41,325 bases of DNA from Acidobacteriota bacterium (GCA_028749115.1 JAQURD010000004.1:112082-153406), one strand, 5' to 3'; counted from the stretch's first letter, positions 17,237-25,191 are shown. Notes: generated by a model not told the origin, from the sequence alone. Made by a program: numbers and translations.

Positions 17237-18721
17237 TCAAGCTTGTTTTGTTTGCTCTGTTATTTCTGGTTTTCTAGCTAGCTTTTCCTTCCACCATGAT
17301 TCAGTTAATTTATGTATGTCATCATCAAATTTAGCCATCTTCTGATAATATTCCGGATCTTCCAGAGCCTGTCTGGCATTTTCATCTTCTGGTTTGATGT
17401 CTGGAGTAAGAATTTTTTCCCGAAAGGATTTATGATTATCTCTAATTGAGCAAGGAGCAAAAAAATTGCCCGGTGGATCACTTAAGTAGCCATATTCTGT
17501 TTGCCACTGCCGGCCACGCTTGAAATAATCGCTCATCAAAGCTTCATCAATGGTCTTGCCCTGCTTATAGAGGTCATACAGGTTGTCCTTATAGTAAGGA
17601 ACGAAAACACACGGCATGATATTTCCGTTCCAGTCAACATAAAAATATCCATTCGGCCGTCCGTAGGCAAGGCAACCGCGGCTGGCAGTCCCGCTATTCC
17701 AGAAATCCCCGATAAAATAACCGCGCTTGAAAAGCATTTCTTCCCATTTGGAAAGGAGTTTTACCCGGTCTTCAGGGCTTAAGGCCAGATCCATAGTATC
17801 TTTAGCCCGGCCAATTGGCATCAAATGGAACATCCACATATAGGTAGCGCCAACTTCATCAAACCAGTATTCGTAAAATCTATCTTCGAGGAGTAGATGA
17901 AAGTTTTCCTTAGTGGCCGTCACTGAAACACCAAAACCTACTCCATACTTTTTGAGATTATTCATATTATTAAGGATTTTCTGGAACATACCCTTACCTC
18001 TTCGCCGGTCTGTTTCGGCTTCATAGCCTTCAATAGAAATAGCTGGAGTTACATTGCCGAGTTCAAAAAGTTTCTGGCAAGTCGTATCATCAAGCAACGT
18101 TCCGTTCGTATAAACCAGAAAAAACATATCGCTGAATTCTTCTGCCAGAGAGAAAAGATCTTTTCCGTTATCCTGCCATAAAAATGGTTCGCCGCCGGAA
18201 ATGACGGTGAAACTTGCCCCACAGATATCACGCATCTCTTTAACCAGCCGCTCGACAATTTCGTAAGGCAAGAAAGCCTGAGCCCGGGCATTGCTGGCGG
18301 CATAGCAGCCGGGGCAATTAAGATTGCATTTTTGAGCCGGGGAGACAGTGCAGAAGCCAGGCGGCTCTATTCCATATTTTTCCCTGTATTTTCTGGCTGC
18401 TTGCCGGCTGCGGCTGGACTCACCCCAGATGCCCCCTCCAAGAGTCTCAGCCACCTTTTTCAGGTAGTCTTTGGAGATAAATCTGCGGTCAAGATTTCTT
18501 ATGCCCAGATTCATCAGATTGATGACATATTGAGCTTCAACAGCAGCCAGATATTCAGATTTTGAACCCTGTTTCATCTCATATTCTCTAAGGCTTTTTC
18601 GCGCCCGGTCAGCAGCAATTTTCAAGGCGGCATTTCTAAGCAGGCTTTTGTTGGCCATAAATTTTAGGGTGCCTTTAGCCAGATTGGTCCTTATTCTGGC
18701 TTTAATTAAATCAGTTTGCAT
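17237..18721 (-). CDS. Radical SAM protein of unknown substrate (SPASM-like C terminus)
   Basis: Starting at ATG 18721, which has a perfect AGGAGG a few bases upstream, the product has 494 residues; an in-frame ATG at 18796, overlapping the stop of the preceding small ORF, would add 25. A helical N-terminal region (1-115) precedes the [4Fe-4S] motif C132, C136, C139 (KCNLNCPGCY), GGEP at 176-179 and the rest of the radical SAM barrel. A C-terminal cysteine region (RGCLAYGRP, GNIMPCVFVPYY, APCSIRDN) probably carries an auxiliary cluster. The family with SPASM-type tails modifies peptides, proteins or lipids. It is last in the TetR operon. The reaction is not identifiable from sequence. Confidence 0.88.
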   Translation of the reverse strand: MQTDLIKARIRTNLAKGTLKFMANKSLLRNAALKIAADRARKSLREYEMKQGSKSEYLAAVEAQYVINLMNLGIRNLDRRFISKDYLKKVAETLGGGIWGESSRSRQAARKYREKYGIEPPGFCTVSPAQKCNLNCPGCYAASNARAQAFLPYEIVERLVKEMRDICGASFTVISGGEPFLWQDNGKDLFSLAEEFSDMFFLVYTNGTLLDDTTCQKLFELGNVTPAISIEGYEAETDRRRGKGMFQKILNNMNNLKKYGVGFGVSVTATKENFHLLLEDRFYEYWFDEVGATYMWMFHLMPIGRAKDTMDLALSPEDRVKLLSKWEEMLFKRGYFIGDFWNSGTASRGCLAYGRPNGYFYVDWNGNIMPCVFVPYYKDNLYDLYKQGKTIDEALMSDYFKRGRQWQTEYGYLSDPPGNFFAPCSIRDNHKSFREKILTPDIKPEDENARQALEDPEYYQKMAKFDDDIHKLTESWWKEKLARKPEITEQTKQA

Positions 18722-18788
18722 GATGGCCTCCTTCTTTATGACTGATTCTTTATCTTTATGATTCATTACGCAGGCAGCATGTCCTGGT

Positions 18789-18959
18789 TTATTCATTATT
18801 CCCTCTCTCCTTCAATTGGTTTATTAAAAACCAATGATACCCCTGCGAAAGAAGTAGATAAGAAATACATCCCAGAAAACTCACACAGACAATCAAAAAG
18901 GGCAGAGCGCGTCCAAAAAAGTTAAAGATAAAAGGGTGGTTTATAATTCCCTCTAGCAT
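18789..18959 (-). CDS. Small membrane protein (56 aa), translationally coupled to the radical SAM gene
   Basis: ATG at 18957-18959 is preceded by AGGAGG at 8 bases, and the frame runs 56 codons. The product has one hydrophobic helix at about residues 18-39 with two cysteines (VCVSFLGCISYLL), flanked by HPFIFNFFGRALP and a polar tail ending KERGNNE. Its stop overlaps the alternative radical SAM start at 18796. The preceding TAG and this ATG are adjacent. No relative is recognised. It may be a membrane partner of the radical SAM enzyme; serving as its substrate is less likely but open. Confidence 0.65.
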   Translation of the reverse strand: MLEGIINHPFIFNFFGRALPFLIVCVSFLGCISYLLLSQGYHWFLINQLKERGNNE

Positions 18960-19013
18960 CTAAACATCCTCCTGCTCTTTTTCTTTTCGCTTGATAAAAC
19001 TAACTACCATCAT
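18960..19013 (-). CDS. Possible 17-residue leader ORF between tetR and the small membrane protein
   Basis: Sequence MMVVSFIKRKEKEQEDV, with GGAG about 10 bases upstream of ATGATG and a stop that directly abuts the next start (TAGATG). The arrangement suggests translational coupling rather than a functional peptide. It carries the Shine-Dalgarno sequence of the 56-residue ORF within its own 3' end. Short length makes this tentative. Confidence 0.3.
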   Translation of the reverse strand: MMVVSFIKRKEKEQEDV

Positions 19014-19027
19014 TGATTGATGTCTCC

Positions 19028-19615
19028 TTAAAATAAAGCAGCCATAATTGCTCCTGATATTTCATCCGGATTAACCTTTCGCTTGAAAAGAGAATATTCC
19101 AGTAGCAAGCCATCCATCATACCGGTTAGTAAAGAAGCATAGGTCCGGCTGTCAATTTTTTTAACTATCTTTTTGCTTTTCAGAACTTCTTCAATAACCG
19201 GTTGGATTAAATTTATTAACTGTCCTCGCAAAGCAGCTATATGTCCAGTAATTTTTTCATCATGTGGGGCAAGCTTAAAAACCAGAGCCTTGGTCAGGCT
19301 TTTTTCTCTAGCTCCGAACTTAAGATAGGCTTTTATTAAATATTCCACTTTTTTGTCAGGAGCCTTCTTGCTTTTCGCCTCAGTCAAAGAGCGGCTTAAT
19401 TCGGTAAAAGCCTCATCGAGGACGTTTTTAAAGATTTCAGCCTTGCCCGCAAAATGATAGTAAAGAGCAGCTTTGGTGACATTGAGCCTGGCTGCAATAT
19501 CACTCATGGATGCTCCCAGATAACCATATTCAGAGAAAAACTGTCTAGCAGTATCAATGATATTCTTCCGGGCCTGTTCACCCGTAATCCTGGCTTGAGA
19601 ACGGTTTCTTGTCAT
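19028..19615 (-). CDS. TetR/AcrR family transcriptional repressor
   Basis: 195 residues. The N-terminal helix-turn-helix (about 10-58: IIDTARQFFSEYGYLGASMSDIAARLNVTKAALYYHFAGKAEIF in pieces) is the classic TetR_N domain; the helical C-terminal half (60-195) is the ligand and dimer domain and resembles the AcrR C-terminal type with KxYLKFGAREKSL and GMMDGLLLEYSLF. First gene of its operon, with the small ORFs and the radical SAM gene behind it. A perfect 16-bp palindrome lies just downstream of its -10 box, so it is probably autoregulatory and controls the radical SAM gene. The ligand cannot be predicted; this subgroup often senses lipophilic or acyl compounds. Confidence 0.93.
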   Translation of the reverse strand: MTRNRSQARITGEQARKNIIDTARQFFSEYGYLGASMSDIAARLNVTKAALYYHFAGKAEIFKNVLDEAFTELSRSLTEAKSKKAPDKKVEYLIKAYLKFGAREKSLTKALVFKLAPHDEKITGHIAALRGQLINLIQPVIEEVLKSKKIVKKIDSRTYASLLTGMMDGLLLEYSLFKRKVNPDEISGAIMAALF

Positions 19616-19643
19616 CTTTTTAACCTCTTGCTAAGTTGACTGA

Positions 19644-19659
19644 CTTACCGATCGGTAAG
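19644..19659. promoter_or_regulatory. TetR-type operator
   Basis: CTTACCGATCGGTAAG is a perfect 16-bp palindrome of the TTACCG-CGGTAA type bound by many TetR family repressors. It sits about +3 to +18 relative to the predicted tetR transcription start. Confidence 0.75.
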
Positions 19660-19668
19660 CTTAACTAA

Positions 19669-19697
19669 AATATAATACAGGTCAGGCAGTCTGTCAA
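19669..19697 (-). promoter_or_regulatory. Sigma-70 promoter of tetR and the radical SAM operon
   Basis: Minus strand perfect TTGACA (19692-19697), 17-bp spacer, TATATT (19669-19674). The palindromic operator follows immediately, a layout for autorepression. Confidence 0.75.
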
Positions 19698-19759
19698 GAA
19701 AAATATTTATAGTTCTAGTTTCTTTGAGTAAAAACATCCAGTCTAAAAGAAAAAAGTGT

Positions 19760-19788
19760 TTGACTAACTTTTTCTTTTATTTTAATAT
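19760..19788 (+). promoter_or_regulatory. Promoter of the malic enzyme gene
   Basis: TTGACT (19760-19765), 17-bp spacer, TAATAT (19783-19788), about 28 bases before the ATG. It lies about 100 bp from the TetR operator and so is not obviously under its control. Confidence 0.55.
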
Positions 19789-19815
19789 CGGGTCTAATAA
19801 AAACAGGAGGTCATA

Positions 19816-21171
19816 ATGGATAAAAAAGTTACAGTAGAAGAACTGCTGGCTAAAGCCGAGCAGCCATCAAAAGATGCAATGCGGCTCCATCCCTTTTATA
19901 AGGGCAAGGTTGGAGTTGCGCTGAAATGCCGTGTGCGCAATTTTCAAGATTTCGCTATCTGGTACACGCCAGGAGTAGCTGCACCCTGTATGGAAATTAA
20001 TAAGGATCTGGAAAAAGCCTATGAAATGACCAACAAGGGTAATTTTGTGGCTGTTATCTCTGATGGAACGCGTGTTCTTGGATTGGGAGATATTGGGCCG
20101 GAAGCAGCCTTACCGGTGATGGAAGGCAAGGCGCTGCTCTATAAATATCTGGGTGGCGTAGATGCTTTTCCGATTTGCCTTAGAGAAAAAGACCCGGATA
20201 AAATCATTTATTTAGTTAAAGCCCTGCAGCCGACTTTTGGCGGAGTAAATCTCGAGGACATTTCTCATCCGAAGTGCTTCCATATCCTTGACACTTTAAG
20301 GGCTGAATGCGAAATTCCAATCTGGCACGATGATCAGCAGGGAACCGCCTGTGTCACGGTGGCTGGCCTGATTAATGCTCTGAAAATTGTCAATAAAAAA
20401 ATTGGGGAAGTTAAGGTAACGGTGGTCGGGTCTGGCGCAGCTGGAATTGCCATAGCGCGGCTCTTAATAGCGGCTGGAGTCAAGGCGGAGAATATGCTTT
20501 CTGTTGACTCGAAAGGTATTCTCTCCAAAGACCGGGCTGACCGGGAGACTTTGCAGACAAAGTATAAGGAAAAATGGGATCTGTGCTTAAAAACCAATCC
20601 TGAGAATAAGCAGGGTGATATGGCTGAAGCCATCAAGGGCGCTGACGTTTTGGTCAGTGTTTCAGCTTCTGGCCCGGGTGTCATCAAGCCGGAGTGGATT
20701 AAAACCATGGCCAGGGATTCCATTGTTTTTGCTGAGGCTAATCCTATTCCTGAAATCTGGCCCTGGGAGGCAAAAGAGGCAGGAGCGAGAATTGTGGCTA
20801 CCGGCCGTTCTGACTTTCCCAATCAGGTCAATAATTCGCTGGGCTTTCCAGGAATTTTCCGCGGCACGCTTGACGTCAGGGCTAAAACAATTACTGATGA
20901 AATGTGCATAGCGGCCGCTAATGAATTGGCTAAAGTGGCTGAAGACCATGGAATTAACGAAGAATATATCATCCCGAATATGGATCAGTGGGAAGTTTTC
21001 CCCAGAGAAGCGGTGGCCGTCGGGCGCAAAGCAGTTGAGCAGGGCGTAGCTCGCAAGGATATTCCAGCTGATGAACTCTACAAGATGGCTGAAATCACTA
21101 TCCGGAAAGCACGACAGGAAGTTCAGCTCTTTATGAAAGAAGGCTTTATTGCCGATCCAGATAAGAAGTAA
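19816..21171 (+). CDS. Malic enzyme (oxaloacetate-decarboxylating malate dehydrogenase)
   Basis: 451 residues, the short prokaryotic form without a phosphotransacetylase domain. It converts malate to pyruvate and CO2 with reduction of NAD(P). Motifs: [13 protein letters not shown] (catalytic Tyr50 region), [13 protein letters not shown] and [12 protein letters not shown] in the N-terminal malic domain, then the Rossmann [13 protein letters not shown] and [15 protein letters not shown], and the [22 protein letters not shown] block. Cofactor preference cannot be decided by eye. AGGAGG lies 5 bases before the ATG, and a strong terminator follows, so it is a single-gene transcript. Confidence 0.95.
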   Translation: MDKKVTVEELLAKAEQPSKDAMRLHPFYKGKVGVALKCRVRNFQDFAIWYTPGVAAPCMEINKDLEKAYEMTNKGNFVAVISDGTRVLGLGDIGPEAALPVMEGKALLYKYLGGVDAFPICLREKDPDKIIYLVKALQPTFGGVNLEDISHPKCFHILDTLRAECEIPIWHDDQQGTACVTVAGLINALKIVNKKIGEVKVTVVGSGAAGIAIARLLIAAGVKAENMLSVDSKGILSKDRADRETLQTKYKEKWDLCLKTNPENKQGDMAEAIKGADVLVSVSASGPGVIKPEWIKTMARDSIVFAEANPIPEIWPWEAKEAGARIVATGRSDFPNQVNNSLGFPGIFRGTLDVRAKTITDEMCIAAANELAKVAEDHGINEEYIIPNMDQWEVFPREAVAVGRKAVEQGVARKDIPADELYKMAEITIRKARQEVQLFMKEGFIADPDKK

Positions 21172-21201
21172 GATAAGTAAATAATCAGTTGTAGTTAAGC
21201 C

Positions 21202-21240
21202 AGGGGGCCCGGGTAGAAGGTTCGGCACGGGCCCTTTTGT
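21202..21240 (+). terminator. Rho-independent terminator of the malic enzyme gene
   Basis: A 10-bp stem (21202-21211 with 21228-21237, core GGGCCCG/CGGGCCC) and a T-rich tail (TTTTGTTT). The loop is 16 nt. Confidence 0.85.
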
Positions 21241-21491
21241 TTAAAGGCTGTCTGGCAGATTTGATCTATATCAGGGTTGGAATAAAGGGCTAAAGTCCCA
21301 CTCTTCATTCCCTTAAATTTTTAAATGGTGTTAATTGAATAAGACCAGCAAATAAGAAGAGATAGAATAAAATCACAACCAGTGGACGGGTATAATAGCG
21401 GACAATATAAGCTGAGAAATAGAAAGAAATATTAAGCAAAAATTTGGTAATTTTAAAATAAAAAATCAGAGCCGGAACAAGTATTGAAAAT

Positions 21492-21521
21492 TTGACAACG
21501 CGATTTATTTGTGGTAATAAT
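21492..21521 (+). promoter_or_regulatory. Promoter of the envelope operon
   Basis: Perfect TTGACA (21492-21497), 18-bp spacer, AATAAT (21516-21521). Transcription from here gives a leader of about 240 nt before the lipoprotein ATG at 21771. Confidence 0.55.
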
Positions 21522-21599
21522 TTTAGCGATCTTCTTCACCGGAAGGTTGAAGGAAATAAGAAGGTAATAAGTGAGTGGAGATGGAGAAAATTCTCTACG

Positions 21600-21668
21600 G
21601 GACTTTTTAAGTCCGTCCCAGTAGATTATCAGACAAAAGGTTGTAATCCCTGGTTTTCTCTGATAATC
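21600..21668 (+). promoter_or_regulatory. Structured leader of the envelope operon (two hairpins)
   Basis: Hairpin 1: GGACTT-TTT-AAGTCC (21600-21614). Hairpin 2: GATTATCAGA (21624-21633) pairs perfectly with TCTGATAATC (21659-21668) around a 25-nt loop. They lie between the predicted promoter and the first gene. The rest of 21243-21770 is AT-rich and shows no convincing gene; short frames there lack ribosome sites. No known riboswitch class is recognised. Confidence 0.45.
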
Positions 21669-21770
21669 AGTGGAGGAGAAAACAAGGAAGGAAAGGTTAA
21701 AAAAGCCTGGTTTATTAGAAGCTAAATGGGCCAAATAAATCGTATAAATCATCAGAAAGGAGGAAAGACA

Positions 21771-22367
21771 ATGAAAAATCTGATGAAGATTTCAGTTCTT
21801 GGACTTCTCGTGGTTTTCCTGTTTACCAGCTGCGCCAAACAGCCGACTCAACAAATAAATGATGCTAAGGCGGCTATTGACGCGGTGGTCAATGCGGGTG
21901 GTAATGTCTATGCCAAGGACGAATTGAAAAAGCTTAATGATGATTACAGTGCAGCCATGGATGAAGTCAATGCTCAAGCTAAAAAGCTTTTCAAAAAGTA
22001 TGGCAAGGCAAAAGAGATGCTGGCTAAGGTTAAGACTGATGCCGAAGGTGTTGCCCAGTTAATCCCGGCCAGAAAAGAAGAAGCAAAAAATGATGCAGTC
22101 AATGCCCTGGATGAAGCCAAGGCTGCCTATGATGCGGCTAAGGCTCTCCTCGACAAAGCCCCAAAGGGTAAAGGCACCAAGGCAGACATTGAGGCTATGA
22201 AGTCTGACCTGGCTGGTCTTGAAGCTCAGCTGGCCGAAGTCCAGACGTCAATTGATAACGAAGATTATTTTGGCGCCAGGGATAAGGCTGTTTCCATCAA
22301 GGAAAAGGCTGATGCTATTTCTGAACAGGTTAAAGCTGCTATTGAAAAGGTAAAAGGCAAAAAGTAA
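21771..22367 (+). CDS. Helical lipoprotein related to the N-terminal half of the next gene
   Basis: Start ATG 21771 has AAAGGAGG upstream; 198 residues. A signal sequence ends at the lipobox LFTSC, so the mature protein is lipid-anchored. The rest is Ala/Lys/Glu/Asp-rich, alpha-helical and coiled-coil-like. Residues after the lipobox (QQINDAKAAIDAVVNAG, then VYAKDELKKLNDDY) match in pattern the segment of the downstream transpeptidase that reads EQALWGAGVSIYAPDEFQKY; both resemble DUF4398-type helical repeats. Composition of the C-terminal part (EDYFGARDKAVSIKEKA) also parallels the partner. Probably a periplasmic structural or wall-associated lipoprotein; function not established. Confidence 0.8.
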   Translation: MKNLMKISVLGLLVVFLFTSCAKQPTQQINDAKAAIDAVVNAGGNVYAKDELKKLNDDYSAAMDEVNAQAKKLFKKYGKAKEMLAKVKTDAEGVAQLIPARKEEAKNDAVNALDEAKAAYDAAKALLDKAPKGKGTKADIEAMKSDLAGLEAQLAEVQTSIDNEDYFGARDKAVSIKEKADAISEQVKAAIEKVKGKK

Positions 22368-22412
22368 GAGCGATATTTTACCAAGTAATTTCAGCAGGAG
22401 TAAAGTTGTTTT

Positions 22413-23522
22413 GTGAAGCGGAGAAGAGAACTATCAACCTGGATCTGGATTATTCAGCTTAGCCTGATATTTTTTTCGTCAGGTTGTAAAACACCACCGG
22501 CTCCATCAGAGGTGAGGGAAGCTCAAAGCCAGGAGCAAGCCCTCTGGGGAGCCGGTGTTTCTATTTATGCCCCAGATGAGTTTCAAAAATATGAGCTGGA
22601 TCTGGCTGAAGCCAGGAAGTCTTTGAAGCGGGAAGAGCTTAAAATAGGAATCTTTCGCAACTATGATCTGATCAGGGATAAATTTACCAGGGTGCTGAAG
22701 GAAGGCGAGCAGATAGATCTTCTAATTAAAAATAAAAAAGCTGCTCTATGGAAGGAACTCGACTCCCATCGCCAGCCCTTATATTCAAAGTATGAAACCT
22801 TGAATAGTCTCAGCCTGGAGTTGAATCAGCGGAGATTCTCCCGTCGCTATCTGGCCCAGGCTGATATCTTATTTAAAGAGATTAACCGTTTGGTAGCCGA
22901 TGCCAGATATGATGAAGCCATGGACCGGCTGGAAACCGTCTCCAGCCTGCTCAACCGGGCTGAAAGTATCCTGCGGGAACAGTTAAAGAGGTATATGGAT
23001 CAGAGCGAGATAGCTCAGTGGCGGAAAATGGCGCAGAGAGCGGTGGAGCAGTCAAGAGTTTCCGGTAAGACAGTCATAGTAATAAGCAAACTGGAAAAGA
23101 CACTGACTGTTTACCAGGCTGGTCAACCAGTCAAAACCTGTGAAGTCGGGCTGGGCTTTAATGGCTTAAATGATAAACTGCACGCCGGCGACGATGCTAC
23201 TCCTGAAGGTGATTATCAGATAAAAGAAAAAATAAATGCAGGTAAATATGGTAAAGGCTTGATGATCAACTACCCGAATGAAGAAGATCTGAAAAAATTT
23301 AGCGAAGCCAAGAGAAGAGGATATATTACTCCTGCTACCAGGATAGGTGGCTTAATTGAAATTCACGGCGGCGGTAAAGATGGCCTAACTAAAGGATGTA
23401 TTGCCCTCGACGATAGAGAAATGGATGAACTTTTTGGAATGATTTCGACTGGAACGCAGGTAACGATAGTGGGGACCACTGACCGGAATAATAAGCTTAT
23501 TGGCATATTGAAACGGGAATAA
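22413..23522 (+). CDS. Lipoprotein L,D-transpeptidase (YkuD domain) with helical N-terminal module
   Basis: GTG start (an in-frame stop at 22401 excludes earlier starts; AGGAG lies 13 bases upstream). 369 residues: signal sequence with lipobox FSSGC (Cys25), a helical region (about 33-200) paralogous to the preceding lipoprotein, then a YkuD catalytic domain (about 219-353). H318 in IEIHGGG and the catalytic Cys329 in LTKGCIALDD give the HxG...S/TxGC signature; Thr replaces the usual Ser-His before GC. Such enzymes form 3-3 peptidoglycan crosslinks or attach lipoproteins to the wall. Second gene of the envelope operon. Confidence 0.9.
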   Translation: MKRRRELSTWIWIIQLSLIFFSSGCKTPPAPSEVREAQSQEQALWGAGVSIYAPDEFQKYELDLAEARKSLKREELKIGIFRNYDLIRDKFTRVLKEGEQIDLLIKNKKAALWKELDSHRQPLYSKYETLNSLSLELNQRRFSRRYLAQADILFKEINRLVADARYDEAMDRLETVSSLLNRAESILREQLKRYMDQSEIAQWRKMAQRAVEQSRVSGKTVIVISKLEKTLTVYQAGQPVKTCEVGLGFNGLNDKLHAGDDATPEGDYQIKEKINAGKYGKGLMINYPNEEDLKKFSEAKRRGYITPATRIGGLIEIHGGGKDGLTKGCIALDDREMDELFGMISTGTQVTIVGTTDRNNKLIGILKRE

Positions 23523-23528
23523 GCTAAG

Positions 23529-24179
23529 ATGAAGAATGAATGGTGGAAGTGGCTGCTGGCCATATTTAGCGCTATTTATGTGGCCGGAGCAGTATTGGTA
23601 GCTCTGGCTATTATTGATAATCAGAAATTAACCAGCGAATGGAAGAAAGTTTATCAAGTTCAGCCAGAACCGAAAGGCAGAATTAGCCCTGAGGCTCAAA
23701 ATGCAGCTTTAAAGAAAAAAATACAGAATTATCAGCCAAAGGGCGTTTATATCATGATCGATTCGGCTGAAAATAAATATTATCTTAAAGAAGGAAACAA
23801 AATCTTAAAAGAAGGCCTGGTTTCTACCGGCAGTGGAGAAATTCTGGTTGATCCCAATGGAAAAAGAAGCTGGATTTTTGATACACCTAAAGGGGAGTTT
23901 TTTGTCAAATCAAAAATTCAGAATCCCTACTGGGTTAAGCCTGACTGGGCTTTTATTGAGGAAGGGGAACCTGTTCCGAAAAGAATGGAAGACAGGGTAG
24001 AAGGCGGCGTCCTGGGTGATTATGCTCTCGGATTTGGTAATGGATACTTCCTTCATGGAACTCTTTATACCCGCCTTCTGGGGAGAAATGTCACTCATGG
24101 GTGTGTCCGGTTCGCAGATAAAGATCTTGAGGCAGTTTTCAAAGTATCTAGAATCGGAACTAAAATTTATATTTTCTAA
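23529..24179 (+). CDS. Membrane-anchored L,D-transpeptidase (YkuD domain)
   Basis: 216 residues, 6 bases after the previous stop. One N-terminal membrane helix (about 9-29, preceded by WWKW) anchors a periplasmic YkuD domain (about 71-215). The catalytic signature is intact: H176 in FLHGTLY and THGCVR with Cys192. It would act on peptidoglycan stem peptides. Two active L,D-transpeptidases side by side, one lipid-anchored and one membrane-anchored, suggest distinct crosslinking or attachment steps in one envelope pathway. No LysM or other wall-binding domain. Confidence 0.92.
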   Translation: MKNEWWKWLLAIFSAIYVAGAVLVALAIIDNQKLTSEWKKVYQVQPEPKGRISPEAQNAALKKKIQNYQPKGVYIMIDSAENKYYLKEGNKILKEGLVSTGSGEILVDPNGKRSWIFDTPKGEFFVKSKIQNPYWVKPDWAFIEEGEPVPKRMEDRVEGGVLGDYALGFGNGYFLHGTLYTRLLGRNVTHGCVRFADKDLEAVFKVSRIGTKIYIF

Positions 24180-24195
24180 ATTTGAGATATAAATA

Positions 24196-25077
24196 ATGAA
24201 ACAGGTAACGGCCAGTGATAAAAAAAGAAATTTGGAGAAAAGGGGTTTTAGCCTTTTCTTCTCGGGCTGTCTGATTTTATGCTTGATTGGAAGCCTGGTT
24301 CAGCCTGCTCTGGCTGGAATTGAGGCTGATCATGTAAGCAATAGAGTTATAGCTGGCGGCCAGCAGAAAAAAGCGGAGGTAAAAAAAGAGTTAAGGGCGG
24401 CCAGCCCTGCTTCTCCTAATGAGGTCGGCTCCGAATTGCTTATAGAAAACAAGTTTCTTGAAAAAGAACTGAGTCTAGCGAAAAATCAGAAATATTACTT
24501 TGTCATCAATCTTAAAGATAAAAAAATTGAATTAAGGGTGAGGGGGATGCTCCTTAAAAGCTGGATCGCTAGCCAGATACGCTGTTCTGGCCAGCCATGG
24601 GCACTGTCGGTTATAAGCCTTAATCAAAAATCTGCTCTCAATCCGCCAGAGCGCAAAATGATCCGGCCAGGCGAAGGTGATACGGCAGGGCTTGTCGAGC
24701 AAGATCCTAATATAGATGATAAAGCTAACGGCAATAAAAGCAAAAAAGAGAATACATCCCCTGATTCGCAGCTGGGCGGCAGCAGTGAAAGTTTTCAGCT
24801 CGAAGCCCTGGAAATAACTGATATGCCCGGTAATTATGAACTAATATTTGATAACGGATTGCAGGTTTCTGTCCGTGCAGGAGCAGGAAAAGGTCCAAAA
24901 CTCAGCCGGCTAAAGGAAAATCTATCATGGTATATCTTTTTACCTGTCAAAAATTTCCTCATGAAAAACAAGACTATCAAGCCAAGAATGATCCTGTATT
25001 TTGATCTGATAAGGGACGCCCAGGGGATATACTGGGCATTTATCGATGGTATTCAAGGCATCATCTGGTTGCCTTGA
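24196..25077 (+). CDS. Exported protein resembling a YkuD fold without its catalytic motif
   Basis: 293 residues; basic N terminus and hydrophobic segment (about 17-40, ending near QPALAG) as a signal peptide or anchor. Residues from about 95 read YYFVINLKDKKIELRVRG then LLKSW, close to the first strands of the YkuD domains of the two preceding genes, but there is no HxG...GC signature anywhere. A low-complexity insert rich in Lys, Asn, Asp and Ser (about 155-195) follows, then a beta-rich end. It may be a degenerate transpeptidase acting as a scaffold or regulator; that is inference. Last gene of the operon, with a weak ribosome site. Confidence 0.7.
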   Translation: MKQVTASDKKRNLEKRGFSLFFSGCLILCLIGSLVQPALAGIEADHVSNRVIAGGQQKKAEVKKELRAASPASPNEVGSELLIENKFLEKELSLAKNQKYYFVINLKDKKIELRVRGMLLKSWIASQIRCSGQPWALSVISLNQKSALNPPERKMIRPGEGDTAGLVEQDPNIDDKANGNKSKKENTSPDSQLGGSSESFQLEALEITDMPGNYELIFDNGLQVSVRAGAGKGPKLSRLKENLSWYIFLPVKNFLMKNKTIKPRMILYFDLIRDAQGIYWAFIDGIQGIIWLP

Positions 25078-25085
25078 AAAGATAG

Positions 25086-25110
25086 TTTGAAGTTTTCCTC
25101 TTCAAATTTT
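25086..25110 (+). terminator. Putative terminator of the envelope operon
   Basis: TTTGAAG (25086-25092) pairs with CTTCAAA (25100-25106) around a 7-nt loop and is followed by TTTT. AU-rich stem, so moderate strength. Confidence 0.5.
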
Positions 25111-25170
25111 ATAAGTTCTTGAAAAAAATATATAATGTTGATAATACATAACTTAGGATTACCCAAAAAA

Positions 25171-25191
25171 CTTGACAAGGCAGGACTAATA
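25171..25191. promoter_or_regulatory. Degenerate HAIR-like element overlapping the dnaK -35 box
   Basis: CTTGACA, seven bases, ACTAATA resembles the HspR operator (CTTGAGT-N7-ACTCAAG) at 9 of 14 positions with exact N7 spacing. An HspR-like gene lies in the same operon. Part of the match comes from the -35 hexamer itself, so support is limited. Confidence 0.3.

Noticed and set aside
20334-21228. Long minus-strand frames opposite malic enzyme
   Set aside because: Antisense shadows of a highly conserved enzyme.
21453-21752. Overlapping open frames on both strands in the leader of the envelope operon
   Set aside because: No ribosome site, no recognisable domain, and they cover the hairpins and promoter; odd composition typical of chance frames.
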